Shown piece by piece: positions 7,893 to 15,589 of a stretch of DNA of 64,000 nucleotides. Location of the stretch: assembly GCF_015711605.1 (NCBI RefSeq), contig NZ_JABTEZ010000002.1, positions 868,001 to 932,000 of the forward strand, read 5' to 3'. The notes beneath the pieces are model-generated. The model worked only from the letters and a program-made list of their open reading frames with translations. It was not told the origin of the DNA and did no database searches. The translations under genes and the position numbers were made by a program. The stretch's first letter is position 1, and the number at the start of each line of letters is the position of its first letter. The DNA comes from Planomonospora sp. ID67723. GTDB lineage: Bacteria; Actinomycetota; Actinomycetes; Streptosporangiales; Streptosporangiaceae.

Positions 7893-8802
7893 ACAGGTCC
7901 CGGGCCCAGATCTGCTCGGCGAAGTCCTCGCCCGGCTCCTCCTCGACCAGCTCGAAGCCCGCCGCCTGGTAGATCCGCCGGGCGGTGGTCAGCACGTCCC
8001 GGGTCCACAGCATGATCCGGCGGTAGCCGGCGTCCTTGGCGAAGCGCAGGCACTCGTCCACGAGCCGCCCGCCGATCCCCATGCCCCGGGCGGACGGCTC
8101 GACCAGCAGCAGCCGGAGCTGGGCCGTCTCGTCGTCCTTGCGCACGCAGAACACGCACCCGGCCCGCTCGCCGTCCGCCTCCGCGATCCATCCGGCCTCG
8201 CGCCGGGGGTCGTGGTGGTCGACGTAGTCGGCCATGATCCTGGCCACCAGGGCCTCGAAGTCCTGGCCCCAGCCGTACTCGGAGTTGTAGAGCACGCCGT
8301 GCCGGTGCACCACCCAGCCGAGGTCGCCCGCCCTGGGCGGCCTGATGACGTACGGATCGCGCCGGGGAGCCCGGCCGAGGACCTCCTGGATCGTCGCCAT
8401 GCCCGCAACCAGCCGCCGCCGGTCCTCCTCGCTCACCTCGCCGAGCAGCCCGCGCACCTCCTCGGCCGAGCGCTCGTCGAGGATCTTGAATGTGGCCCGG
8501 CCCGCTCCGGTCAGCGCGATCACCTGCCGCCGGGCGTCGGCGGCCGACCGCTCACGGGTCACCAGTCCGTCGGCCTCGAAGCGGCCGAGGATGCGGCTGA
8601 GGTATCCGGCGTCGAGCCCCAGCAGCCGGCGCAGCTCTCCGGCCTCCAGCCGTCCGTGCCGGTCCAGCTCGAACAAGATCCTGCCCTCGGTCAGGGAGTA
8701 GGGCGTGCCGAGCATGCCCTGGTCGAGCAGGCCGATGACCCCGGTGTAGAAGCGGTTGAACGCGCGGACCTCCGCGATGTGACCGGTGATGCTCTCATCC
8801 AT
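7891..8802 (-). CDS. MarR-family regulator fused to GNAT acetyltransferase
   Basis: The 303-residue product joins a MarR winged helix (about residues 10-145; LGLDAGYLSRILGRFEADGLV is the recognition region, with the DARR wing at about 88) to a C-terminal GNAT domain (about 150-303) with the acetyl-CoA loop RGMGIGGRLVDEC. Such bifunctional MarR-GNAT proteins are a recognised family, but their acetylated substrate is generally unknown. The ATG at 8802 was preferred; 8814 is an alternative adding four residues. A perfect short palindrome at 8825-8839 sits in its promoter region, where autoregulation would be expected. A lactonase gene is divergent. Confidence 0.85.
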   Translation of the reverse strand: MDESITGHIAEVRAFNRFYTGVIGLLDQGMLGTPYSLTEGRILFELDRHGRLEAGELRRLLGLDAGYLSRILGRFEADGLVTRERSAADARRQVIALTGAGRATFKILDERSAEEVRGLLGEVSEEDRRRLVAGMATIQEVLGRAPRRDPYVIRPPRAGDLGWVVHRHGVLYNSEYGWGQDFEALVARIMADYVDHHDPRREAGWIAEADGERAGCVFCVRKDDETAQLRLLLVEPSARGMGIGGRLVDECLRFAKDAGYRRIMLWTRDVLTTARRIYQAAGFELVEEEPGEDFAEQIWARDL

Positions 8803-8824
8803 ACTTGACACCATCAACGATTAG

Positions 8825-8839
8825 GTTGACCCAGTCAAC
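8825..8839. promoter_or_regulatory. Palindrome upstream of the MarR-GNAT gene
   Basis: GTTGAC and GTCAAC form a perfect inverted repeat around CCA, 23 bp before the minus-strand start and 110 bp before the divergent lactonase gene. Position and form fit a MarR autoregulatory operator; this is inferred. Confidence 0.45.
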
Positions 8840-8950
8840 AATTTCAGCGCGTCGGGGGATCGTCCGTTACCCGCCGGTAGGCGGTGCCCTGCCGGGAAGG
8901 ACTGCGCTACCTTCGCAAACTGGCCGATAGGCCATGACGACGGGAGCATG

Positions 8951-9898
8951 ATGGTGGGCCTTGCGTATATCGGTGGATACACCCCGGACACCGGCGGGTC
9001 CGGGACGGGCATCGTCCTAGTGGACCTGGAGAGCCTGGACCGGCTGGGGGAGACACCGGCCCCGGGACCCTCCTTCCTCGCCCTCCATCCCAGGCGTGCG
9101 GTGCTCTACGCGGTGGGGGAGAGCGAGCACGGCACGGTGGAGGTCCTCTCCCGCGGTGAGAGCGGCGCCCTGCAACCGCTCGCCCGGCGCTCCAGTGAGG
9201 GCTCGTCGCCATGCCACCTCGCGGTGAACCCCGCCGGGACGCTGCTGGCCGTGGCCAACTACGGCGACGGCACGGTGAGCGTGCACGGGATCGACGAGGC
9301 GGGACTGCTGACCGGAGTGCGGGCCTTCCCGCACCGCGAGGGCGCCCACGCCCATCAGGCGACCTTCGGCCCCGACGGCGTGCTGTACGTGACCGACCTG
9401 GGCACCGACGAGGTCCGCCGCTTCGCGGTCCGCGGAGGCGAGGTGTCCGAACATCCCGACGGCCCGGTACGGCTGGCGTCCGGCATGGGACCCCGGCACA
9501 TGGCATGGGCCGGCGGACACTGGTACGTGGCCGGGGAACTGGACGGCACGGTCCGCGCCTACGACGCCGCCTGGCGGGAGGTCGCCGCCGTGCCCGCCAG
9601 CGGCGCCGGTGGCAGGAACCACCCCTCCCACCTGGAGGTGCACGACGGTCGCGTCTACGTCGCCAACCGGGGTCCCGACACGATCTCGGTGTTCGAGGGG
9701 CCGGCCCTGGCGAGGGCGGCCGAGGTCCCCTGCGGCGGCCGGTGGCCGCGCCACTTCGCGATCGCCGGCGGCCGGATGCACGTCGCCAACCAGAACTCCG
9801 GCGACATCGCCGTCCTCCCGATCGAGGACGGGATCCCGCAGCCGGTCGGGCGGGTCCTCGCCACCGGCACGCCCTCCTGCGTGCTCCCGCTGCCGTGA
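8951..9898 (+). CDS. Lactonase-family seven-bladed beta-propeller protein
   Basis: The 315-residue protein shows repeated blade motifs of the 6-phosphogluconolactonase-type propeller family: FLALHPRRAVLYAVGE, PCHLAVNPAGTLLAVANYGDGTV, HLEVHDGRVYVANRGPDTI and PRHFAIAGGRMHVANQNSGDI. No signal peptide is visible. Members hydrolyse sugar lactones, but many have other or unknown activity, so the specific reaction is open. Two ATGs (8948, 8951) and a GTG (8954) follow the GGGAG site at 8942-8946; 8951 gives better spacing. It is divergent from the MarR-GNAT gene and may be its target. A 14-bp unit is repeated just after the stop (9896-9933). Confidence 0.8.
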   Translation: MVGLAYIGGYTPDTGGSGTGIVLVDLESLDRLGETPAPGPSFLALHPRRAVLYAVGESEHGTVEVLSRGESGALQPLARRSSEGSSPCHLAVNPAGTLLAVANYGDGTVSVHGIDEAGLLTGVRAFPHREGAHAHQATFGPDGVLYVTDLGTDEVRRFAVRGGEVSEHPDGPVRLASGMGPRHMAWAGGHWYVAGELDGTVRAYDAAWREVAAVPASGAGGRNHPSHLEVHDGRVYVANRGPDTISVFEGPALARAAEVPCGGRWPRHFAIAGGRMHVANQNSGDIAVLPIEDGIPQPVGRVLATGTPSCVLPLP

Positions 9899-9933
9899 CC
9901 GTGCCGCTGTGACTGTGCCGCTGTGACCGTGCT
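9896..9933 (+). repeat. Short tandem repeat after the lactonase gene
   Basis: TGACCGTGCCGCTG (9896-9909) is followed by TGACTGTGCCGCTG and a partial third copy. The first copy contains the lactonase stop codon. Confidence 0.7.
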
Positions 9934-9986
9934 GCCCTGGCGTGCCGTCCCGGCCGGCGCGGCCTCCCGCCGCGGCCCGGCGGCGG

Positions 9987-11456
9987 TCACACCCAGGCGC
10001 GGGCCCGGTCGACGGCCTTGAGCCAGCGGGCGTAGGTGGCGCCGTCCCGCGTGCCGGGCTCGAAGCGCCGGTCGAGGTTCCAAGTCGTGCGCAGCTCCTC
10101 GGCCGAGGACCACAGGCCCGTGCCGAGCCCGGCGAGGAAGGCCGCCCCCAGCGCGGTGGTCTCCTGGATCGCAGGGCGCTCGACGGGGGTGCCGAGCTGG
10201 TCGGCCTGGACCTGCATGAGCAGGTCGTTGCCGCTCGCGCCGCCGTCGGCCTTCAGCGCGGGCATCTTCAGGCCCGCCGCGCCCGTCATGACCTCCACGA
10301 CATCGCGCACCTCGAACGCGATCGCCTCCAGGGTGGCGCGGGCGAGGTGGGCGCGGGTGGTGCCCCGGGTGATGCCGAGGATGGCGCCGCGGGCGCCGGG
10401 GTCCCAGTGCGGCGCGCCCAGACCGGTCAGCGCGGGCACGAACACCACGCCCCCGCTGTCGGGGACCGTGCGCGCCAGCGCCTCGGACTCGGGGGCGGTG
10501 TCGATGAGCCCGAGCCCGTCGCGCAGCCACTGCACGGCGGCCCCGGTGACGAAGATCGCCCCCTCGAGCGCGTAGGTGATCTCGCCCGAGGGCGTCTGCC
10601 AGGCCACCGTGGTCAGCAGCCCGGCGTCCGACCTGACGATCTCGCTCCCGGTGTTGATCAGGATGAACGAGCCCGTCCCGTAGGTGCACTTGACGTCACC
10701 GGGGGAGAAGCAGGTCTGGCCGAACAGGGCGGCCTGCTGGTCCCCGGCCATGCCGCTGACCGGCAGGTCCAGGCCGAGGAAGGCGTCCGGGTCGGTCCGG
10801 CCGATCTCCCCGTAGTTCGGCACGATCTCCGGCAGCGCGCTCGCCGGGACGCCGAACAGCTCGCACAGCTCCGCCGACCAGCCGCCCGCCTCCAGGTCGT
10901 ACAGGAGCGTGCGGGAGGCGTTGGAGGGGTCGGTGACGTGCCGGGCGCCGCCGGTCAGCCTGGCCACCAGATAGGAGTCCACGGTGCCGACGACCGCCCG
11001 CCCCCCGGTCACGTGCGCCCAGGCGCGGGGGTCGTGCTCGGCCAGCCAGGCGAACTTGCTGCCGGTGAAGTAGGGGTCCAGCCGCAGTCCGGTCAGCTCG
11101 GCGACGCGGGGTTCGTGGCCCGCCTCGCGCAGCGAGGCGCAGATCTCCGCGGTACGGCGGTCCTGCCAGACGATCGCCGGGCGGGGCGCGGCGAGCGTGG
11201 CGGCGTCCCAGATCACGGCGGTCTCGCGCTGGTTGGTGATGCCGACGCACGACGGGGTGGTGTCCGCCCGGTCCAGGGCTGCGCGACAGGCGGCCAGGGT
11301 GGCCTGCCAGATCTCCTCGGGGACGTGCTCCACCCAGCCGGGCTCGGGGAAGTGCTGGGAGAACTCCCGGTATCCCCGTGCGTCGACCCGGCCGTCCTCG
11401 GTCACGACGAGCGCGGTGACCCCGGTCGTCCCGGCGTCGATCGCGAGAACCGACAT
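9987..11456 (-). CDS. glpK: Glycerol kinase
   Basis: The 489-residue protein is a FGGY-family kinase with the N-terminal ATPase loop AIDAGTTGVTAL, the substrate region ITNQRETAVIWD and the C-terminal signature KADGGASGNDLLMQ. It phosphorylates glycerol to glycerol 3-phosphate with ATP in the cytoplasm. The ATG at 11456 was chosen because AGAGGAG lies just upstream and the family starts here; the open frame runs to 11555. No glycerol facilitator or glycerol-3-phosphate dehydrogenase is adjacent. It is divergent from phosphofructokinase, and a GntR/DasR-like palindrome lies in the shared intergenic region 20 bp before its start. Confidence 0.93.
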   Translation of the reverse strand: MSVLAIDAGTTGVTALVVTEDGRVDARGYREFSQHFPEPGWVEHVPEEIWQATLAACRAALDRADTTPSCVGITNQRETAVIWDAATLAAPRPAIVWQDRRTAEICASLREAGHEPRVAELTGLRLDPYFTGSKFAWLAEHDPRAWAHVTGGRAVVGTVDSYLVARLTGGARHVTDPSNASRTLLYDLEAGGWSAELCELFGVPASALPEIVPNYGEIGRTDPDAFLGLDLPVSGMAGDQQAALFGQTCFSPGDVKCTYGTGSFILINTGSEIVRSDAGLLTTVAWQTPSGEITYALEGAIFVTGAAVQWLRDGLGLIDTAPESEALARTVPDSGGVVFVPALTGLGAPHWDPGARGAILGITRGTTRAHLARATLEAIAFEVRDVVEVMTGAAGLKMPALKADGGASGNDLLMQVQADQLGTPVERPAIQETTALGAAFLAGLGTGLWSSAEELRTTWNLDRRFEPGTRDGATYARWLKAVDRARAWV

Positions 11457-11475
11457 GCGCGCACTCCTCTTCACT

Positions 11476-11487
11476 TGGTCTAGACCA
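11476..11487. promoter_or_regulatory. GntR/DasR-type palindrome between glpK and phosphofructokinase
   Basis: TGGTCTAGACCA is a perfect 12-bp palindrome and matches the core of the DasR responsive element described in streptomycetes (consensus core TGGTCTAGACCA; flanks here CACT and TTCG). It lies 20 bp before glpK and 112 bp before the divergent kinase. Regulation by a DasR/NagR-like GntR protein is inferred; no such regulator is in the window. Confidence 0.65.
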
Positions 11488-11554
11488 TTCGCCTGCCCGG
11501 GGGGCAGAATGCGTTGCGTCGGCGGCGAAATCCACCGCCGGCGGCACCACCCCA

Positions 11555-11560
11555 CTTAGT
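11555..11560 (+). promoter_or_regulatory. -10 box for the phosphofructokinase gene
   Basis: TAGTCT lies 38 nt before the ATG at 11599, leaving room for a short leader with a GGAGG ribosome site at 11591-11595. No clear -35 box was recognised. Confidence 0.35.
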
Positions 11561-11598
11561 CTGGCCGTCTTGCCTCGGAACCACCACCGGAGGATGCC

Positions 11599-12624
11599 AT
11601 GCGTATTGGAGTGTTGACCGGGGGCGGCGACTGCCCCGGCCTGAACGCCGTTATCCGCGCCGTCGTGCGCAAGGGTGTGGGTGTCTACGGACACGAGTTC
11701 GTCGGGTTCAGGGATGGCTGGAGGGGGCCGCTCGAAGGCGAGACCATGCCGCTGGACATCCAGGCCGTCCGGGGCATCCTGCCTCGCGGTGGCACGATCC
11801 TCGGCTCGTCGCGGACCAACCCGATCAAGATCGAGGGCGGCGTCGAGAAGATCAAGGAGAATCTCGTGGAGACCGGGGTGGACGCCCTCATCGCGATCGG
11901 CGGAGAGGACACCCTCGGCGTCGCCAAGCAGCTCTTCGACCGGGGCGTGAAGGTCGTGGGCGTGCCCAAGACGATCGACAACGACCTGAACGCCACCGAC
12001 TACACCTTCGGCTTCGACACGGCCGTCAACATCGCGATGGAGGCGATCGACCGGCTGCACACCACCGCCGAGTCGCACCACCGGGCGCTGATCTGCGAGG
12101 TCATGGGCCGCCACGCGGGCTGGATCGCGCTGCACGCGGGCATGGCGGCGGGCGCCAACGTCATCCTCATCCCGGAGAAGCCGTTCGACATCGACCGGGT
12201 CTGCGCCTACGTCGAGTCCCGCTTCAAGACCCGCTACGCGCCGATCATCGTGGTCGCCGAGGGCGCCCACCCGATCGAGGGCCAGATGGCCCTGCAGGAC
12301 GGCGAGCTCGACGCCTTCGGTCACGTCAAGCTGGGCGGCATCGGCGAGACGCTCGCGAAGGAGATCGAGAAGCGCACGGGCAAGGAGGCCCGCACCACCG
12401 TGCTCGGCCACATCCAGCGCGGCGGCACCCCCACGGCCTTCGACCGGGTGCTCGCCACCCGGTTCGGCCTGCGGGCCATCGACGCGGTGCACGAGGGCGA
12501 GTTCGGCACGATGGTCGCCCTCCAGGGCACCGAGATCGTCGGCGTCGGCCTGGACGAGGCGACCAAGGAGCTCAAGACCGTGCCCGTCGGCCGCTACGAG
12601 GAGGCCGAGGTCTTCTTCGGCTGA
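11599..12624 (+). CDS. 6-phosphofructokinase, predicted pyrophosphate-dependent
   Basis: The 341-residue enzyme has the PfkA fold with TGGGDCPGLN at the N-terminus and catalytic PKTIDND at 123-129. The phosphoryl-donor positions read GGEDT at 101-105: Asp104 together with Lys124 is the combination found in PPi-dependent enzymes such as that of Amycolatopsis, whereas ATP-using homologues have Gly104. It should therefore interconvert fructose 6-phosphate and fructose 1,6-bisphosphate reversibly with PPi. CCGGAGG precedes the ATG. It is divergent from glpK with a shared palindrome, and followed by stacked hairpins. Donor assignment is from residues only. Confidence 0.9.
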   Translation: MRIGVLTGGGDCPGLNAVIRAVVRKGVGVYGHEFVGFRDGWRGPLEGETMPLDIQAVRGILPRGGTILGSSRTNPIKIEGGVEKIKENLVETGVDALIAIGGEDTLGVAKQLFDRGVKVVGVPKTIDNDLNATDYTFGFDTAVNIAMEAIDRLHTTAESHHRALICEVMGRHAGWIALHAGMAAGANVILIPEKPFDIDRVCAYVESRFKTRYAPIIVVAEGAHPIEGQMALQDGELDAFGHVKLGGIGETLAKEIEKRTGKEARTTVLGHIQRGGTPTAFDRVLATRFGLRAIDAVHEGEFGTMVALQGTEIVGVGLDEATKELKTVPVGRYEEAEVFFG

Positions 12625-12631
12625 CGCCGGC

Positions 12632-12659
12632 CCGCCCGGACGGCTCGTCGTCCGGGCGG
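12632..12659 (+). terminator. Hairpin terminator after phosphofructokinase
   Basis: CCGCCCGGACG (12632-12642) pairs with CGTCCGGGCGG (12649-12659) around a 6-nt loop, starting 8 nt after the stop codon. No U-tract follows. Confidence 0.55.
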
Positions 12660-12666
12660 CCCGCCA

Positions 12667-12689
12667 CCCCTGCAAGCGGTTTGCAGGGG
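12667..12689. terminator. Second hairpin in the pfk-MHYT gap
   Basis: CCCCTGCAA (12667-12675) and TTGCAGGGG (12681-12689) form a perfect 9-bp stem with a 5-nt loop. It probably acts with the neighbouring hairpins to separate the convergent genes. Confidence 0.5.
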
Positions 12690-12743
12690 ACCCGCCCTAG
12701 CCTTGCGTGCGCAGGGCGGGCGACCGCCGGGCATCCCCTCCGA

Positions 12744-12791
12744 GTACGGCTTGCGCCTCGACCGAGCGGCCCACGGCGGCGCAAGCCGTAC
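12744..12791. terminator. Third hairpin, next to the MHYT gene stop
   Basis: GTACGGCTTGCGCC (12744-12757) and GGCGCAAGCCGTAC (12778-12791) are perfect 14-bp inverted arms around a 20-nt loop, ending two bases before the stop of the minus-strand gene. Confidence 0.5.
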
Positions 12792-12792
12792 G

Positions 12793-13668
12793 TCATCTCT
12801 CGGGGGTGTCGAACAGCGAGGGACGCCTCGGCTCCGTGACCGGCGGGGCGGCGGGCACCGGCGGCGCGGCCTGCGTGATGGCGGCGAAGCTCCCGGTCTG
12901 GTGCTCCTCCAGCCGCGCCATCAGCTCGGCGTCCACCTTCATCTCCCGCTCCGAGGGGGACAGGATGGCCGCGAGCAGCAGGCCCAGGGTGACCAGGCTG
13001 ACCACGGCCAGCAGCGGAAGCAGGAAGTCGACGCCGCGCGCACCCTCGATCGGGACCAGCGAGACCTTAGGCCGGACCTCCATCGCGAACATGCCGGTGT
13101 AGTGCATGCCGCAGACCGCGACGGCCATGATCAGGCCGGCGCCGGCGGTGGCGGGCACGCCGCTCACCCGCGCCGTGAACCAGAGCGCCACGGTGGAGGC
13201 GACGACCGCGATCGCCACCGAGGCGCCGACGATCGCCGGGTCGTAGGAGACGCTCGCCGACATGTTCATCGCGGCCATGCCGAGATAGTGCATGCCGGCC
13301 ACGCCCAGACCGGTGAGAAGGCCGCCGCCGAGGAGCGGGAGGGCCTTCGCCCGGCCGAAGGAGACCACGAAGAGCCCCAGGCCGACCACGACGATCGCCA
13401 GGACCGCCGAGCAGACGGTGAGGAGCACGTCGTAGCGGATCTGGGCGCCGGCGACGGAGAAGCCCGTCATGGCGACGAAGTGCATCACCCAGATGCCGGT
13501 GCCGCCGATGGACAGCGCGCCGCCGATCAGCCAGCGGGCGCGGGCGGCGCCCTCGGCCGCCCGCGCCTTGGCGGTGAGCATGAGGCCGAGCATGCATCCG
13601 ACGCCCGACATGAGATAGGCCAGCAAGGGGGTGAGCAGGCCGGAGGAGAAGTGGTCTACGTGGGACAT
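12793..13668 (-). CDS. MHYT-domain integral membrane sensor protein
   Basis: The 291-residue protein has about seven membrane helices with three MHYT-type motifs: MHFVAM (62-67), MHYLGM (126-131) and MHYTGM (188-193). The conserved His and Met residues are proposed to bind a metal such as copper and to sense O2, CO or NO. Unlike many MHYT proteins it carries no GGDEF/EAL or kinase domain, only a cytoplasmic Pro/Ala-rich tail after about residue 235. The ATG at 13668 starts the first extracellular segment. It is divergent from a histidine kinase, but a functional link is only a guess. Confidence 0.85.
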   Translation of the reverse strand: MSHVDHFSSGLLTPLLAYLMSGVGCMLGLMLTAKARAAEGAARARWLIGGALSIGGTGIWVMHFVAMTGFSVAGAQIRYDVLLTVCSAVLAIVVVGLGLFVVSFGRAKALPLLGGGLLTGLGVAGMHYLGMAAMNMSASVSYDPAIVGASVAIAVVASTVALWFTARVSGVPATAGAGLIMAVAVCGMHYTGMFAMEVRPKVSLVPIEGARGVDFLLPLLAVVSLVTLGLLLAAILSPSEREMKVDAELMARLEEHQTGSFAAITQAAPPVPAAPPVTEPRRPSLFDTPER

Positions 13669-13733
13669 GTTCCAGTTCTTTGTGAGAGGGAATCGGGAGA
13701 TTATTGCAGCTTTGGGTGTTTTGTCGCGAACGG

Positions 13734-13739
13734 TAAGGT
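13734..13739 (+). promoter_or_regulatory. -10 box for a probable leaderless histidine-kinase transcript
   Basis: TAAGGT ends 6 nt before the GTG at 13746; no ribosome site is present. Confidence 0.45.
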
Positions 13740-13745
13740 CGAGCC

Positions 13746-14852
13746 GTGACGGGGATAGAGGGCTCGTTCTGGCGGACCGTCGCGGTGTTCCGCGCCGCCT
13801 CCCTCGCGTACGCGGCGATCCTGCTCGTCCGCGCCGGGGGGTACGCCAACCCGGCGGTCGGCTGGCTGGTGATCGGGGTCATGGCCCTGTGGACCGCCGC
13901 GACGATCTTCGCCTACTCCGTCGAGGAGTTCCGCGGCCGGCCGCTGCTCGCCGCCGACATGCTCGTCACCCTCGGGTGCCTGCTGGCCACCCCCGCCGTG
14001 CAGGGCGTCCACCAGGAGAGCAGCCTGCCGATCACCGCCACCTGGATGGGCGGCGCGGTGCTGGCCTGGGGGGTGTACGGCGGGCGCCGGCTGGGAGCCC
14101 TCGCCGCCGCGATCGTCTCCCTGGCCGACCTGTGGACGCGCGGAGCGGGCGGCATGGAGTTCGAGAAGCTGCCGATCAACGGAACCGTGCTGCTGTTCCT
14201 CGCGGGCGTGCTGGTCGGGCACGTCGCCCGGCTGGCCGGGAAGGCCGAGGCGCGCATGCAGGAGGCGGTCGAGCTGGAGGCGGCGGGCCGGGAGCGGGAA
14301 CGGCTCGCGCGGGGCATCCACGACTCGGTGCTCCAGGTGCTCGCCCTGGTCCAGCGGCGCGGGCAGGAGGCGGGCGGTGAGGCGGCCGAGCTGGGCAGGC
14401 TCGCCGGAGAGCAGGAGGCCGCCCTGCGCGAGCTGGTCAGGCTCCGCCCCGAAGCGCCCCCTGCGGGCGCCGTGGACCTGCGCGTCCTGCTGCAGGGCTA
14501 CGGGTCCGGCACGGTGACCGTCTCGGTGCCGGCCACTCCGCTGACCCTGCCCGCCGGGACCGCCGGAGAGCTGGCCGCAGCCGTCGGCGCCGCCCTGGAC
14601 AACGTGGCGCGGCACTGCGGGGCCCAGGCCCCCGCCTGGGTGTTCGCCGAGAGCGACGGCGGGATGGTCACGGTGACCGTCCGCGACGAGGGGCCGGGCA
14701 TCCCCGAAGGCCGCCTGGAGGAGGCCGCGGCCGCCGGGCGGCTCGGTGTCGCCCAGTCGATCCGGGGACGGGTGGAGGACCTGGGCGGGACGGTCGCCGT
14801 GATCTCGGCCCCCGGCCGCGGCACCGAGATCGAGATGTCCGTCCCGGCTTAG
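13746..14852 (+). CDS. Sensor histidine kinase, MacS-like (HisKA_3 type)
   Basis: The 368-residue protein has four to five N-terminal membrane helices (about 10-165) and a NarL-type kinase core. The phospho-accepting His192 lies in ERLARGIHDSVLQ and the ATPase domain shows LDNVARHC, DEGPGIP and GRGTEIEM. This layout, with no large extracellular sensor, matches the MacS family of actinobacterial kinases implicated in morphogenesis and antibiotic control. The cognate regulator gene starts 9 nt downstream, so the two form an operon. The GTG start is backed by a leaderless -10 box. The signal is unknown. Confidence 0.85.
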   Translation: MTGIEGSFWRTVAVFRAASLAYAAILLVRAGGYANPAVGWLVIGVMALWTAATIFAYSVEEFRGRPLLAADMLVTLGCLLATPAVQGVHQESSLPITATWMGGAVLAWGVYGGRRLGALAAAIVSLADLWTRGAGGMEFEKLPINGTVLLFLAGVLVGHVARLAGKAEARMQEAVELEAAGRERERLARGIHDSVLQVLALVQRRGQEAGGEAAELGRLAGEQEAALRELVRLRPEAPPAGAVDLRVLLQGYGSGTVTVSVPATPLTLPAGTAGELAAAVGAALDNVARHCGAQAPAWVFAESDGGMVTVTVRDEGPGIPEGRLEEAAAAGRLGVAQSIRGRVEDLGGTVAVISAPGRGTEIEMSVPA

Positions 14853-14861
14853 GCTGGGAGG

Positions 14862-15500
14862 ATGCGTGTGATGGTGGTGGACGACCACCCGATGTGGCGC
14901 GACGGGGTGGCGCGGGACCTGGCCGAGGCCGGTTACGAGGTGGTGGCCACGGTCGGCGAGGGACGTCAGGCGATTCGCGTGGCCGCGGCCGCCCGGCCCG
15001 AGCTGGTCGTGCTGGATCTGCAGTTGCCCGACCTGTCCGGTGTGGAGGTGGCCAGGAGGCTGGCCGCGTCGGACCCGCCGCCCCGGGTGCTGGTGCTGTC
15101 GGCGAGCGGGGAGCAGGACGACGTGCTGGAGGCGGTCAAGGCCGGCGCATCGGGATATCTGCTGAAATCAGCGAGCAAAGAAGACTTCCTGGAGGCTGTC
15201 CGCCGCACCGCCGGAGGGGACGCGGTCTTCACCCCCGGGCTGGCCGGCCTCGTCCTGGGGGAGTACCGCCGGCTGGCCTCCCAGCCCGCTCCGGCCGACG
15301 GGCCGCGCCTCACCGAACGGGAGACCGAGGTGCTCCGGCTGGTGGCCAAGGGCCTGTCCTACAAGCAGATCGCCGAGCGGCTCGTGCTCTCCCACCGGAC
15401 CGTGCAGAACCACGTCCAGAACACACTGAACAAGCTCCAGCTCCACAATCGCGTGGAACTCGTCCGCTATGCGATCGAGCAAGGCCTCGACGACTCCTAG
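14862..15500 (+). CDS. NarL/LuxR-family response regulator, MacR-like
   Basis: The 212-residue regulator has a receiver domain (about 1-120; VVDDHP, phospho-acceptor Asp52 in VLDLQLPD, and Lys in YLLKS) and a C-terminal LuxR helix-turn-helix (LTERETEVLRLVAKGLSYKQIAERL... TVQNHV). It should be phosphorylated by the kinase encoded just upstream. GGGAGG at 14855-14860 supports the ATG. Direct target genes cannot be deduced; the pair is followed by thiI, which seems to have its own promoter. Confidence 0.88.
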   Translation: MRVMVVDDHPMWRDGVARDLAEAGYEVVATVGEGRQAIRVAAAARPELVVLDLQLPDLSGVEVARRLAASDPPPRVLVLSASGEQDDVLEAVKAGASGYLLKSASKEDFLEAVRRTAGGDAVFTPGLAGLVLGEYRRLASQPAPADGPRLTERETEVLRLVAKGLSYKQIAERLVLSHRTVQNHVQNTLNKLQLHNRVELVRYAIEQGLDDS

Positions 15501-15589
15501 GCGGGACTAAAGTGGCCGGGGCGCGGCGTTGCCTGTCAGCGGCCCGCGCCGCACTTCCCGCACCCGCAGTTCCCCCGGAGGTTCCCGTC

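Noticed and set aside
14894-15589. Long upstream extension of ThiI
   Set aside because: It is a shadow frame of the response regulator; GGAGG and family similarity place the start at 15590.
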